Source: Lytechinus pictus (taxonomy: Eukaryota > Echinodermata > Echinoidea > Temnopleuroida > Toxopneustidae). Taken from it: DNA of 64,000 bases. The stretch's first letter is position 1, and the number at the start of each line of letters is the position of its first letter. Both the position numbers and the translations under genes were made by a program. The notes under the pieces are model-generated. The model was not told where the DNA came from and searched no databases. It worked only from the letters and a program-made list of their open reading frames with translations. The stretch covers positions 36,225,420 to 36,289,419 of the forward strand of contig NC_087247.1 of assembly GCF_037042905.1 (NCBI RefSeq). Direction: 5' to 3'. Positions 1-13,800 of the stretch are shown one piece after another.

Positions 1-60
1 ATAAGATGTTGTTTGAGAGGAGAAAAGTAAGTAAAACCATTGACTCTACTACGTAGTAGG

Positions 61-650
61 GTCCATGGTAAAACAGAATGGTGAAAGTTTGAAAGAAATC
101 AGACAAACAATAAAAAAGTTATGGATGTTTCAAAATTGTGCAACTGAGTAAAAAACTTATGACAATTGTTCGGGATAACTTTCCCAATTATCAGGAATTT
201 GTGTTTTTCTCATGTAAGAACCTATTTCCCTATGGCGGTAATATTAAAAATAACCAAGGTAGCATATAGCACAAGGAATGTTTGAAACAAGGTCAAGAAG
301 TTCAAGAATGTCTGCATACTTGTAAATGAAGAAATGTAGTCAAAACAAACAAGCTGACTTATGAATCGGTTCAAAGCAAAAAATTTAAACACAGTCTTGT
401 TTTGAAGAAAGTTTTATGCAGATAAAACAGTTAAAATGTGGTAGGGCACTATGAAACAAAATTTGGAAATAAAACTTGAAAAAAAAACTTTATCCATTTT
501 AACCAACATGGCCAATTAGAAGGCTCCATGGGTATACCGATTCTTATATCTTTTTCTTATTGTTTGTCCAATATTGTTCAAACTTTCACCTATCTACTTA
601 TGTGATATTCTTTCCCCATCTAAAAACAACTTTTTATTTGGGTAGGATGT
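61..650. repeat. Inverted-repeat MITE copy, GTGAAAGTTTGAAAG type
   Basis: GAATGGTGAAAGTTTGAAAG (about 78) and its approximate reverse complement (about 570-590) form the arms. The same sequence occurs at 23170 and 26985, the two ends of the better preserved copy 23113-27047. Outer ends are not clear here. Confidence 0.6.
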
Positions 651-1189
651 AAAAGTTGGCCCAAAACCATAATGTCAACACCAAACTTGAAAACTCTGAA
701 TGTGCTTCCCAATTAGCTGCTATTGATATTTAGATTTGCATGGTATGTACATGTAGATTAGGTCGAAATTAGCCAACTAAAAGAGAAATATAATCAAAAT
801 GATATGAAAATTAAATCAAAGAAATAAATTACTGAATAAAGTAAGAATTATATCAAATAAAAATGAGCAAGATTGAAACCTTTCTTACCCTTTTAGTTGT
901 AAAAGTTAATATAACATATTTCCCAATTTGAATAAAACAAAGAATAATGTTACAAGCACAATTTTTTTTTACAAAATCATTATTTATTTGGATTTCAATG
1001 TAATTCAATCAACCAAGACCATTATCAGTTGTTCATTATACGCTGTAAGACAATTAGAAAATACATCATCTCAAGTAATGGACCCCGCTGCTAGCTATAT
1101 AATCCATTTTTTATTACAATGGAAAGAGATTCGCATTGAACTTGCCAATACAATCAAACAATTGAAGCGGTTGTGACACTGATTTTCCA

Positions 1190-1400
1190 GTGCCCATTTT
1201 TTTTGTCTTATTTTTCTTTTCTCTCTATTTCTTATTGCCTTTCAATCATATGTATTTCTCTTGCCTTCCTGCTCTGTGTCTTTGTTTCGTTTACTTTCTT
1301 TACCTTTCCATTTCTCATTCTTTTCTCTTCCCCATACATTTTATTATTGTTGTCCTGTTCTCTTCCACATACTTGTTCTTATTATTCTCCATCTTTTCTC
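1190..1400. repeat. Pyrimidine-rich low-complexity tract
   Basis: About 200 bases dominated by T and C with few purines. It produces overlapping open frames of Phe, Leu and Ser that are not genes. Confidence 0.6.
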
Positions 1401-4400
1401 TGAAGTCTTGAAGGTGATAGTACCATAATAAAATTCTTTTTATAAAAAGTGATTTCTCTCTTCCAAGAAATTAAACTGTAAGCTGGTTGTTAGAGGAAGT
1501 TCACCCTGATGTCATATCAGTGTGATAAAAGAAAATGAGAATAATACAATGACATTTGGTGGAAATTCATTAGACTTCCCCCTATTTCATTTAATATGAA
1601 TTCCCAAAATTACAATTTTTATTGGTTCATGATTGAATTACATAATATTTTTATAGAGGCCTTATTTTAAATAACATGTCTGTGTGTGGAATGCACAGGT
1701 ACAATTATCGTCATTTATGAAAAAAATTGTATAATTTATATTACATAACGTGACGATCTGCTCATATGCAGCGACATCAAATACAAACTTAAAAAAAAAT
1801 TCAAGACTCCTACTCTTACATGGATTTTTACAAAACATATAGTCATTTGTTTCTCCGTGCATTGATCTGCTTTGGTTAAGGTGAAGTTATCTTCTGGGTG
1901 GACTTCTTAGTGTCTTAGAATACACATGCCTACGTGATGAAAAACAAATAACAAAAAAAAAACATGGTTTCTCTGTCATCTTTCAGCAAATTTATTTCAT
2001 CTCAATATTCAGAATACATCATGTACAAATACATGTATGACACCATCACAGATTGTAGTTGAAACCACTATTTTTTAACATATGAAAATATAACATGTCA
2101 TCATCCTAATAAATAATACATTGAGAGCAACAGACAAGCCATGTAGGCTAAGTAGAAGTCAATAGAGAGAAAGGTGAAAAAAGACATTCAAGAGATGCAA
2201 GAAATAGAAAAAAACACTTCAGAAATATTGAGTGAGCTCACAATTAGTTAAACCAAATGAAACACGAGCTTTCATATCTTCAGGCATTTTTGTTGCCTTC
2301 GCTCCATGCAGATATTTACATATAAAGAATAAATAACTACTTTCAAGATTTTTTTCACTTGAGGCAAAGTATAATTAAGAGGCACAGAAGTGTTTGTTCT
2401 GATATACTGTACGCCATGAATACTTCAAGGATTACGACTGAATTTCAAATAGGCACTTCCAAAACAACAAGCACTTGTGTTTTGGTTCAAGATATCTTTG
2501 AATAGCTGATGATTCTATATATTTACAAGTGTGCCTTAAAGGTCAAAAAAAGAAAATGAACAGATAAGTAAAGCAGAACATACTTCTGAAAACAAAAATC
2601 AAATCCTAACGAAAAAAAACCCAGGGTGTTTAGAACAACACCATTCAGTGTAATGGAAGATCACACCCTCGTGTGTTATAACTATACCCTCCAGTACAGT
2701 GAGATCATAACACCAAACATGGATATACTGTTAAATCAACTCCATAAATTTGAAACGGGTGTCAAATGCTTGGAACAGGTACATGTTCACCTATGTACAC
2801 TGTGGCGTTTCTTGCACTGAAATGTATGCACAAGATGTTATACATGTTTTGTATTAAAAAAGCAAAATACAGAGAACTAGAATTTAAGGCTGTTTCCATC
2901 ATTTCAGTTGTAATATCAGCATGCATGTAGTTCAGATCATAAATATACTTCTTAGTGCTTAATGTAGTTACAAGAACAAAAACACCATTTAGAATTCATT
3001 TAAGGTTGTACTTAATTTTCAACGAAAAAAAACAACCTGCCATCACATATTTGCGTAGATTAGAATGATTGTCTCATCACTTTGAGTCCTAAGGGCAAAA
3101 TATCTTAGGGTTAAGTGGTATGAAAATTATGAAATCAAATCATCTTCAATGGGTACATGTCTATCAATCAATTAATCTCGTTTATTTTACATCTGCATTA
3201 CCACATTTCAGTTGACTTCAGATGGCTATTACTCAGATGTACAAGCGCAAAATCTCAAATTTATCAGAACAGTGCAGTGATCTGCACCTCCAGACTACCA
3301 GAATGTGTAGAGCCATGTGAAACTAAATATTTCTCACAACCACTGTTGATTGAAGTGCTAATCTAGGTCTGTGCCTGTAGACTATCAAAGTAGAATATCA
3401 AAGGGATATATATAATTAAAAAAAAATAAAAATGAATTGAGACAGTCTTCTTTTATGTCAATGATATTCAACCATGCATCATTAGTCACAGGTATTTGGC
3501 TTGTGTAAACACCCAAAATATCATCTACTGTATGCGAACTGTCAAGGGCTTAGGAAAATTTATCCTAAACATAATCTAATTCCAAACCACTTTGGTTCCT
3601 GTAAACCACACACAGGTACTAAACGAACATCTTTGTCAAATTATATCTTGGATGAAAACATACCACTTATTGACACTAATTGACAACTTAACCCGCTTTC
3701 ATAATAATATTTTTTTTTTTAACCCACCATTACAGATTTCACAGATAACTTTTACTTAAAAAAGCAAAAATACACTGGGTTTTCTTTTGCAATGCTATTT
3801 CTTTTAGTAACGGGCAATGGTGAACATTTTGCTTAGTTTTACACAACAGTTATAAGCATAAGACTAGGGATGCAAACAAGAGAAATTATGTTACACACTT
3901 TCTCTTTTCTATAATGAATATGACTTTGCAAATTTTGCAGATTTGACAAAAAAGAAAACTTCATTGTACAGTATCACAATTGTATGCGATACTATAATTA
4001 TGATCAGGGAGGAATCAAATAAAATGAGAAAATAATAATTAAAATACTTCATATGATAAAATACAAAAAGAAATAATGAGTGGGCGATAAAATTGATTCC
4101 CTCATTTGTATACCCACCAGGATATGCAGAAAACTATTCAGTAAAATCATACAATATATTATTACATTATTTCAATTCTGATTTTTGATAAAATTTTCAA
4201 TGTTACATATAAGTGCTTGAATGAATTTTCTATATTAATTCAAATCAACATTTTGTTGGGATCATATTGTTTCTAAACTATGAACAGATGGCAGATAATA
4301 TGTTCAAACATTAAAATACAAACTCATGAAATGCAAATTCAATTCATATCCACTACTGGTTGAATATATGACTTCTCAACATTTGCACAGACCATCCATA

Positions 4401-7400
4401 AAATAAAATATCAATATTGCTGTCAAGTAAGTTTGCAGTACATGCAAACCTGCAGAAATTAAAGTGATTCTTTAATTTTTACAATGTAGGAGGAAAACAC
4501 ACCTTCAGTACTTTAATCTAAAACTGCACTTCCTATACTAACATCAATGTTGGATTGTGCAGATTAAAACATGAAAGTAAAATATATGTTTTCAGTAAAA
4601 GACATGATCTGCTTTCCACCAAACAGTTTGATGTCTTTTCTGATTGTTCAACACTAAATCAATATTTTAAATTATTATTGTACAAAAAATTACCAATTCC
4701 ATACTATTATACCACTAACACCCAGTTTCTTTATATTCATGTGGCACAATACAGACGTTATACCAATTCTGATGTTAAATTAAAACATTTGGTATATATA
4801 AATATAGAAAGGATTGTTCAATTGTTGGTACACCTGTTGGAAAAAAAACTTTTTTTATTCACTTTTCTTTGAAATATATGTACATAATACTGTAACAGTA
4901 TGTAGTCATCATATTTGTACTTCTATAGTAATAAGGCAAATCATTGCTATTTATTGTTGATTTCAACTTTCTTTGAAGTAAACATCACATTTCTGAAATA
5001 ATTGTAATCATATGATTCTTCATATTTCATTTAATTCCACTACACTCCTCTTATTTATAATTTTAATGCTCCAATATAGTCATTGTTCATGGAAAAATTG
5101 AGGTTTTGACAATAAAAGTCTCAAACAATGTGTTTGTAACATAAATCCATGATGCATCATTGTACTCAAATTACTTAGTGTACTACTCACTGGCATTATA
5201 TCAATATTTAGAACAATTGAATCTGTTCTTTAGTTTCAATAAACATTTCAATAAAACATTATCTTGATTTATTTTATCACTTTGGTAGGTAGCAATTTAA
5301 GTTTACATATTTTCCTGCCTTTCTGGTGACTTTGAAATATATTGTAAGTTTTCATGTTTTACTGCATTTAGCTGTGCTTCCTTATCTCAAATGTTCAATT
5401 GATTAGCAAAACCTCCATCATATATGGAACTTAGGCTAACAAAACTTGCACTATCTGTACTTGTGACTTTTTTTCTGAGTAACAAAATTAAACGAAAACA
5501 AAAGTTCATTATTCTTTAGTGGACTGTTCCTATTATTATTTCAAGGTACTGGAGAATTTTAATTCAGATTATCAAAGATTAAATGAATATTTTCTTCCAT
5601 TTCTGACAGTCTGCCACAGCATTTCAGCCATTTTATAATAAAAGTTGTAATTGCATTTTTACCAAGAAATTTCATCAAATATTGTATCAAAGGTGTCACC
5701 AAAGACATTATCACAGATGTCATCACAAAGAATGCCATCTAATGAAAAAGGGGCAAAATAGCTGATCAATCATTGCAAGGCTTTTTAAATAATGGAACAC
5801 ACAATCTTCAGATGCACGGTATTCAATATATCACATTAGGTATATTCTCCTATTCAATCTGCAATAAAGAACTCTTGCAACAGAAAAGTATGGATTGATT
5901 ATATAGTTTGAAAGTCATCTATCACAAATTTGAAACTGGTATTTGCAATTGATTGCACATAAATTTCTTGCAAATCCACTTCAAAAGGAATAACAAAAAA
6001 CTTGGAAACCAGTATCTGGAAAAGACCTGTCCTCCAATCAACAATTATTGCTACCTAAATGTCTAGTAAAAATAGTATTATGTGCATTGAAATTCAACTA
6101 AATCTCATAATACATATCGTGTGCAAAAGAGTATGGCTGATTCTGACATTCAAATCAGGCAATGATCAGCTTGAATCCATTGTTAAAGTGCACAGAGTTA
6201 TACTCTGACTCCCTTCAATTCATGGATGGATGGCCTACATGTAGAGTGTACATTCAAATCAATTATTGTAGTTGAATTATTTGAGCAACACTTATTGAAC
6301 ATATGCATGTACTGGTGGTTTCATTAAAATACGTATGTACATGTATAAAACATGTAAATTGGGTGATTTCCACATTCATATTCCTCTGTCCAAAGAAGTA
6401 ATAAAAAGTGATATTGATGATGTGAAATTAGTTCAACCCATTGCTTTTGAGAATAAGGGAATGAGTATCTGGATGGATTTAGCAATTTCAAAGTAAGGAG
6501 GGCTTTGCTCAAAACCTCTTGGTTAAAAAAAAAATAACTAAAAAATTATGTCGTTTTGACTGACGGGACTCAACCCCCCGCCCCCTCCTTGCACTTTTCC
6601 ATAACCTTACATATTAATGAATGAATGAAATTACAATTTAAGGATTGAAAATTACACTTTGATTTGTTTTCCCATTATCATAAGGTATCAAATTTTCAAA
6701 ACTGATCATCAATGAAATATGAATAAATGTATATTATTTGTGTTCCATTGTCACCAGTCAAGAATTAAGCAAAGGCTAACCATTCTATGAATACAACATA
6801 TTATTTTCAACTGAATATTGGTTTTACATGAATAAATGGCATTTAATACTAAACTCAAAACAGAGAGAAAAGAGAATACATACATGTAGAGACATACACA
6901 GCTAAAGTTCAAACATCAATGCACATGAGAAAGTAAAACATTCAATCAACTTTACAATACACCAAGCTGGATGTTTTAAACTATTATACCAACATCATCT
7001 TTGCTCAAAAAAATATAGACCTTTTATTTTATTTTTTGGAATAAAAAATATACAAGGCACTTACGAAAACCATATTTAGTTTTGCTATTCAAGAAATAAT
7101 GCTGTCAAATTGATTAATTGCTGTTCTTTTTATTCTAACATTTCAGTACTATGTACAGTGAATTTACAAGTGTACAGCATATTATTGTTTATTTTATAAA
7201 GTTATGAGTTGTTGCAGTTGTTTAAAGTAGTTCAATACGTAGAAAGAAGTGAAATGATATCATAAAGGAAAACAATCCTATGGGGTGTCAAACCAAAGAA
7301 CTCTCATTTCATGACAGTTACAAGAGATAGCCAACTACACCGTGTAGGGTGCTGTGGACGTAGATCGCAAGTGAACATGGGCAAACAAAAAAAAAGGGGG

Positions 7401-7775
7401 AAAAAAGGGCAAATAAAGACAAGGTATTTCAATACATTCTGTACATTCTACAGAATCATGATGAATATTTATTTCACGATAGCAAATTTCAGTCATTTTC
7501 TTGATGAATCAGATGTATTTCTTGCGTCTTCAAGACCCTGTAACACATAGCAAAGTGATCGACATAGCACTGATATTCATGAAGCACTGGCCATCATCTG
7601 CTTCAAACTTTAGACTATCAGTTGTGAAAATCAAATGTAATATTAATCGCTCAGGTTTGTGTTACACGGCCATGACCTCTGTCTTCAGAAGGGAAAGCAC
7701 TGATCATTCTTACCCTTCATTCTCCTACCTCTCTCTCTCTCTGGTGACTCATGGAAGATCTGATTCAGTTGACTT

Positions 7776-7823
7776 TTAGTTGTTCTCTGGTTCAAAGCAC
7801 ACAGATGTAGACCGACCAGGTTT
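7776..7823 (-). CDS. CDO1: CDO1 coding exon 5, C-terminus and stop
   Basis: A short terminal coding exon (48 nt) in phase 0, acceptor ATACAG|AAACCT, encoding [15 protein letters not shown] then TAA. The final ENN matches the vertebrate C-terminus, which supports this otherwise short call. Confidence 0.85.
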   Translation of the reverse strand, partial: KPGRSTSVCFEPENN

Positions 7824-10800
7824 CTGTATCATAGAAATGAGATGAAAATGACATGAACAAATCACGTGCAGAATGAGGAGGAGAATGACCTTTATAATCC
7901 AGATGCATTCTGAAAGTCTATACGCACATGACATGCTACATTATCTGCTAGTCTCCTGCCTGATACACTCTTACCACAGGGGCAAATAAATTCTGCCAAA
8001 TTATCAGAAATGATTAACTTAACAAATATTCACAAATGATAAGCTACAATATGCAGTGTCTTAAAGAAAATGATGTCTATTATGAACACCATTAAAGATA
8101 CACATACAATTACAAGTTCCTATCCTCCATTCAAAAAAAGTATTGAATGTTTCTTCAAATCTCATTCTCCACCTTTTTTCTTTTGTTGTTGTGTACATGT
8201 TAAAGTTCTGGAAGTTTCCAGGATCAGAGCACCACATAGGGTGGTCTATGGCCAGAGGTGACGTATCTCATAGTTTGACCCTTAAGAATACATTCCAGTG
8301 CAGCACTCACTGAGGTACAAATGAAGGTGAACCAACTCATAACCAGCAAAACATGGTCAACCTGATATCGGTTACATCAGCCATTACATGTAAATGCTGA
8401 TCATTATACCCTGCTTTGCTCTAGATGGCAGACTGCCAAGTGGTTACCACTGAAGGCAAGATATTCTGTTCTAGAAGTTTCCTCCATGTATTAGGGAATG
8501 GGACAATTCGTTTTGCCATGCGGACATGTACTAGCAGTAACACGATTTAGATAATATCACTCAATCAAAAGAAATCAGTTTTTGAACACCTTTAAAACCA
8601 AAAACCACATCATCTATGTGATCCAATGAGTTTGGTTAGTTAAATTTCAGAAAATACATAATCAATCTGCACCTGGCTTTCATGTAATCAAAAGAAAAGC
8701 ATGGAATTAGAAGGGTTGCAATTTGCAATTTGATTTATACTGGCACTATGTTACAGTTCAATAAATTGTCTGGTTGAAATCTGCATATACATGGAGGAAT
8801 CAATATTAAATACTTTTCAGCCACACAATTCAAACCTATCAGATTTTAGTTTTCTTCACATTGCAAGGGACATTCAACTACATTGCTGTAATCACCAAAG
8901 GATAGCATAAAAGTATTTAGCAAATCGTAAAACAGCCTTAAAAACTGACATATTGAAGCTTTTCAACATGCACTCATCGGTGTAAAATCGCATGAATGAC
9001 TGAAACGCTAGAGCAAAACAATATATAATAGAACTGAAACTAGACAATGGACGCTAAATGGCGAGCCGTGATTGGCTGTCAAGATAAACAAGTTAGGCTT
9101 GGTACCAGCCGTAAATTGAAGCAAAGCAACTTAAATAACGCAAGGGTTCTTACGAACTCCTTCTGGCAGCACAGAATTGGGTTTCACTCATTTGCGCATG
9201 CTCGAGGCAGTGTATATCCAGCTCGGAGTAAAATTTTGCTTGTCAAATTTGTTTGAGGTATAAAACGACGTAAAATTTGTGGTGAAGACTTTGCTTGTCA
9301 ATTTTTTTGGTGGTTGGAAACCACCTATAAATTGGTGGTGAAGACCTTTTATTTTTTGGTTGTCAACATTTCATTCACCTTGAACCCCCCCCCCCCTTTA
9401 AAAAAATCCTGCGTACGCTACTGGTCAAGATATTTGCAGGGAAATATTTGTGATCAATTTCAAATTTCTGATGATAATCTACAATTGATGTATCAATTGT
9501 AACTAGAGCAAATTGCTTTTTACTGCTTGATGCAAGAAACAGACCAGCAATCAAGTGCAATTTTGCAATAAATTGTCAAACTTGTGACTGATTTTTAAAT
9601 TGACTTGCAATTGATTGCAATGCGTCAGGAGAAACCATGATTGGGGCATGTCCAAAATGGGTTTTTCTGAGTAAAGATTTGGGTAAAATTGACCAGGGTA
9701 TGTGGAAATATGTTTCACAATTTGGCCAATCAATAAAATGCATTTAGGAGTTAGGTCCCCCCCCCCACCCCCCTTCAAAGGTAGTTTACTTACATAGGGT
9801 GTCCTCTCCCCATATTTGGACCAGAAGGTGACTGTACTTGCGGTTGATTTGCCTGTCCTCTGATCAAAGCATTGACATGACTGGAATGGCGGGGAGTAGA
9901 GATGAAGACTTGCTGCAAGATCACTGTGACTAGGATTCTCCACCCGATGAAGTCCCTTAGAATCTGTTCACATTTTAAAACATTTTGAATGAAAAGTTAG
10001 TTGGTGACTTGAATTCAGGTTACCAGTCAAACTCAGAATTCATGAAGACTGCACACCTATTTGGAAAAGAGGAATGATATTGAAGACTTACAAGAAGACA
10101 GTCTTGAATAAAGTGCAATTAGTGCATACAGTAGAGCCTATTTGTATACGAAAGCACTATAAAACCATGTTATTCATATCATTGAACCATTCTTTCATTG
10201 TTCATTATCTGTCTCCAGTTGAGGTTCCTTAGAATCTAGAAAGATTTTGAAGAAACATCCATTCAGTTGGTGGCTATGAAGACTGTACATTCCAATCATC
10301 CATTGACAAAGGAAGAAGTCAGAGACTTGGCAAACATGCAAGATGCTCAAGTACTCATAATGATTACAGTATAACTTTTGATTGATTTCTTGATATTCAA
10401 ACATTCTTTCATTATTAAATACTTCTTCGGGACTTGACTTAATAAGCAGCCATCTATGCTATTTATAAAAAAAATAAACATAAGCAGTCAGACCGCAGGT
10501 CCCTATGCTAATGAGCAAAAAGGCCAGATTCATCCAAATCATCTCATGGCTGATTCCTCCTCCTTGCAAAATCTTGTGATTCGTGAGATTTTCTTTGTCT
10601 AAGAATTTACCTGTTTTAACCTCAAGTTAAATTAAATATTATTGCACCATCAGATTGAGTAAATGTTACTCTTTCATATTGGTCATTTATTTTGTAAACA
10701 ATATTTTGTTAAATAAGTAAATTTCTGGCCTGAAAGTGTGCCTCAAAACTGAATTTTCTTCCTCTGTTTTCTTTTGCAAATTGTGCAAAACTTTTTATTT

Positions 10801-13800
10801 TGAGCCTCAATGATATCTATATCACCATAAAGCTGAACTTCTGTACTTTCTCTCAATGCCACTCTTGATATGCGGCACCTTTTAATCGGGTCAAGATCAC
10901 ACTTTTCCCACCAAGGTACAAGACGAGATTTCTGAAATTTTGTACTTGCATGAAATCCAGAGTTCTGATTGGCTGAATAAGGTTCACAGAACAACAGGCG
11001 CGGGGTATTTGAGGAGATTACCACATGGGAAGTGTGACCTTCCCACGAACCCAGGCACTGGAACCGTTGGAATTTGCCAGTGTGTGGTCTCTTTGACCAA
11101 TCAGAGTGCACTATTCTTGTTTTCAAGCTGCTTTATGTACTTGGCAAATGAAAAGTGTGATCTTGACCCGATTAAACCAATTCTTATTTTGAAACCTATA
11201 TCATTTTAAAGCATACATATTCAGCTTTATCATGATCTAAAAATCATTTGGGCTCAAACAAAAATAAAGTGTGAAAATAGCAGCTTTTGTCAGGTGAAAA
11301 TAATTATTTTGTAGCATATTTTAGATCAAAATTTTACCCTATATTACAAAATCTTTGAATAAATTCAAACATATGACCTGAAAGAATGATCTTTCTTCTT
11401 TACAATGATACCAAATTCATGAAATTTGATGCACAATTAGAGCAGCAATGACAGAATGAAAAGAGGTGTTTTGGTCCGCATCAAGCTCATTAAATATGCA
11501 AAACATTTCAAGTCATGAATATCACTTGAATGAAAGAAGCCACTTTCTTGGGACCTGCCGTCTGACTGTAAGGAAAAAAGACTATATGCTTTCTTTTTAA
11601 ACTGGCCAAACCCATGCTGACAAAAATCATTTTTATTAGACTAGATAACAACCATATTTCATTCAGCCACTAAGATCATTCTTTCACCAGTTAATTTTCC
11701 ACCTATTTACTCAATCATTTTTCCATATATCTTTTCATTTTATTTCATTACACTTACAACAATAATTCATCTATTTCTTCCAACATTTTTCATCCAATCT
11801 TCCATTATCAACCCATTGCGGAAACCATTGAGATTAGTTTGCTAGTACCAGTATAAGTATGAGAAATAAATGAATATTACTACACAACATGCCATTATAA
11901 AACTATGCATGTATAGAGGAGAGAAAAGGTCCCCCTTTCATCAATGTATATCTCATTATTAATATCTCTCTGTCAGAGTTTATGTAAATATATCTATACC
12001 GTAATAACAATATACCAATAACAATATGTATTTAGCAGAATCCCATAACCTAATCAAGAAATACTAAACTTATTAAGTACTGCCGGCCTCCTCCCACTTC
12101 ATTAGACTTGAAAGCCCTTTTAAGAAATTACAGACTCCTATCCAGAATTCAAATTAGATTAGAATGTGTTTTACATGGGCAACTTCCAACATACATGCAC
12201 TTAATGCAAAGAGAACAAAGCAAAGTGTGTCTCTACATCATATTAGATCATCCATTAATTTTAAACTTGTTACAAAATAAATTACAATTGGTGAGACCAA
12301 CAACTTACAACTCAAGCTCTCTTCTTGTTAGTTTTACTATCAGAAACAATAATTTTGTCTCATCATTTGTGACTAACATGGCAAAGATAGGTAGTGCAAA
12401 CATGTCTGCATGATACAGTTACGACCTTTGGGTGATATTTAATCAAGTAATGAGATAACCTTTGCTGTTCACGTAGACTACCATAGCGAATAATAAATGG
12501 TTCTGTCTTGCAAACATGCGCATGTAGGCCTAATCATTTGCAAAGACCTACATTCATTCATGTGTTCTTTTATTGACAGGAAAATACCCTTCAATTAGAC
12601 ATACAAAAAATATCTTATCTTACATTTGACCATTCATGAGAACAAAAATGGGTTTTCGACTAGATTAGTGAAAATATTATTTCATAGAAATCTACATTAA
12701 ATATTATATAAAAGTGAACTTTAGAAATCAATAGGAAAGAGGAAGGTTATGAAGGCATGTTTTGTTTTGAAAATATCCCAATATTTTGTCAAGCACTAGC
12801 AAATAAGAGCACTATTCTGTAGAGATGTTGTTCCAATTAAGCACTGTATAAAAGCAGAATATTTTTATTTTTTATTTATCATTAAGCAGCAAGAAAGTGT
12901 TTGTACCATTTATGTAAGCCACTTGGTCCCTCTCATAGGTATTTACTGCTAATTGAGTCATGGCGTTCTTTTTCTTCGAGTCTTCTGGCCAAGCAAACAT
13001 GGATTCTTGTAATGTCCCATCTAGGACCTTCATGAAGCAATGTGCATCGGAATGACTGTGAATCGAGCTAAAAAAATAAGAATAAAACAAAAAGAAGGAA
13101 TCAGTATATGTAAAAGGTTACCACACCAGATCTGTACTCAGAATCGCACAATGTATAATTTGCACAATTGGGCTCAGTAAACAAAATGATTATGATCAAT
13201 CATTAATATCAAATGACAAGTTTGATGATGAACAATATGTACTTGCAAGTTGCAACTAAAAACTTTTTGGCTACTGTGATTTTGAAAAACTTATTACAAA
13301 CCTTTGTATTTACAGGACTATAATCCCCTATACAGTTTGTAAGCCTATATGGTTCTGCAACATACATCATATTCTTTATTCCTTAAAGGACAAATCCACC
13401 TCAACAATATGTTGATTTGAATAAAAGGGGGAAAATCCAACAAACATAACACTAAAAATTTCATCAAAATCGGATGTAAAATAAGAAAGTTATTACATTT
13501 TAAAGTTCGCTTAATTTTACAATTCAGTTCCCTGAACATCATGGTCGGTACATGTAGCGAATGAGGTGACTGATGACATCCCCCACTCACTAAATTCATT
13601 TGCACTCCATTACATGAAATATTTCAATTTTCTCCTACTTGTCACGTGAAACAACAATTTATTCCTTCCTGAACACATGGAATTACCATTGTTTTTATAT
13701 TTTGTTGTTCAGTCATGTTGGTCATTGTTGTCCAATCTATAAAAATTGAAATATCGTATAATTCAACAAAAAAAACAAAAAATAGTGAGTGAGGAACATC

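Larger units (their letters stand above)
1..7775. other. Downstream flank of CDO1 (3' UTR and intergenic)
   Basis: No protein-coding exon is supported here. The part next to 7776 must hold the CDO1 3' UTR. Candidate minus-strand AATAAA signals occur at 7473-7468 and further left, and cannot be ranked. The open frames (up to 105 codons, around 4555) are AT-rich, have no recognisable domain and look like chance. Visible extras are a TTAA-type MITE copy at the far left and a pyrimidine-rich tract near 1190-1400. Confidence 0.6.

Noticed and set aside
4555-4872. 105-codon open frame as a small gene
   Set aside because: AT-driven Tyr/Leu/Phe-rich composition, no recognisable domain, no supporting splice or start context, and it lies in CDO1 downstream sequence.
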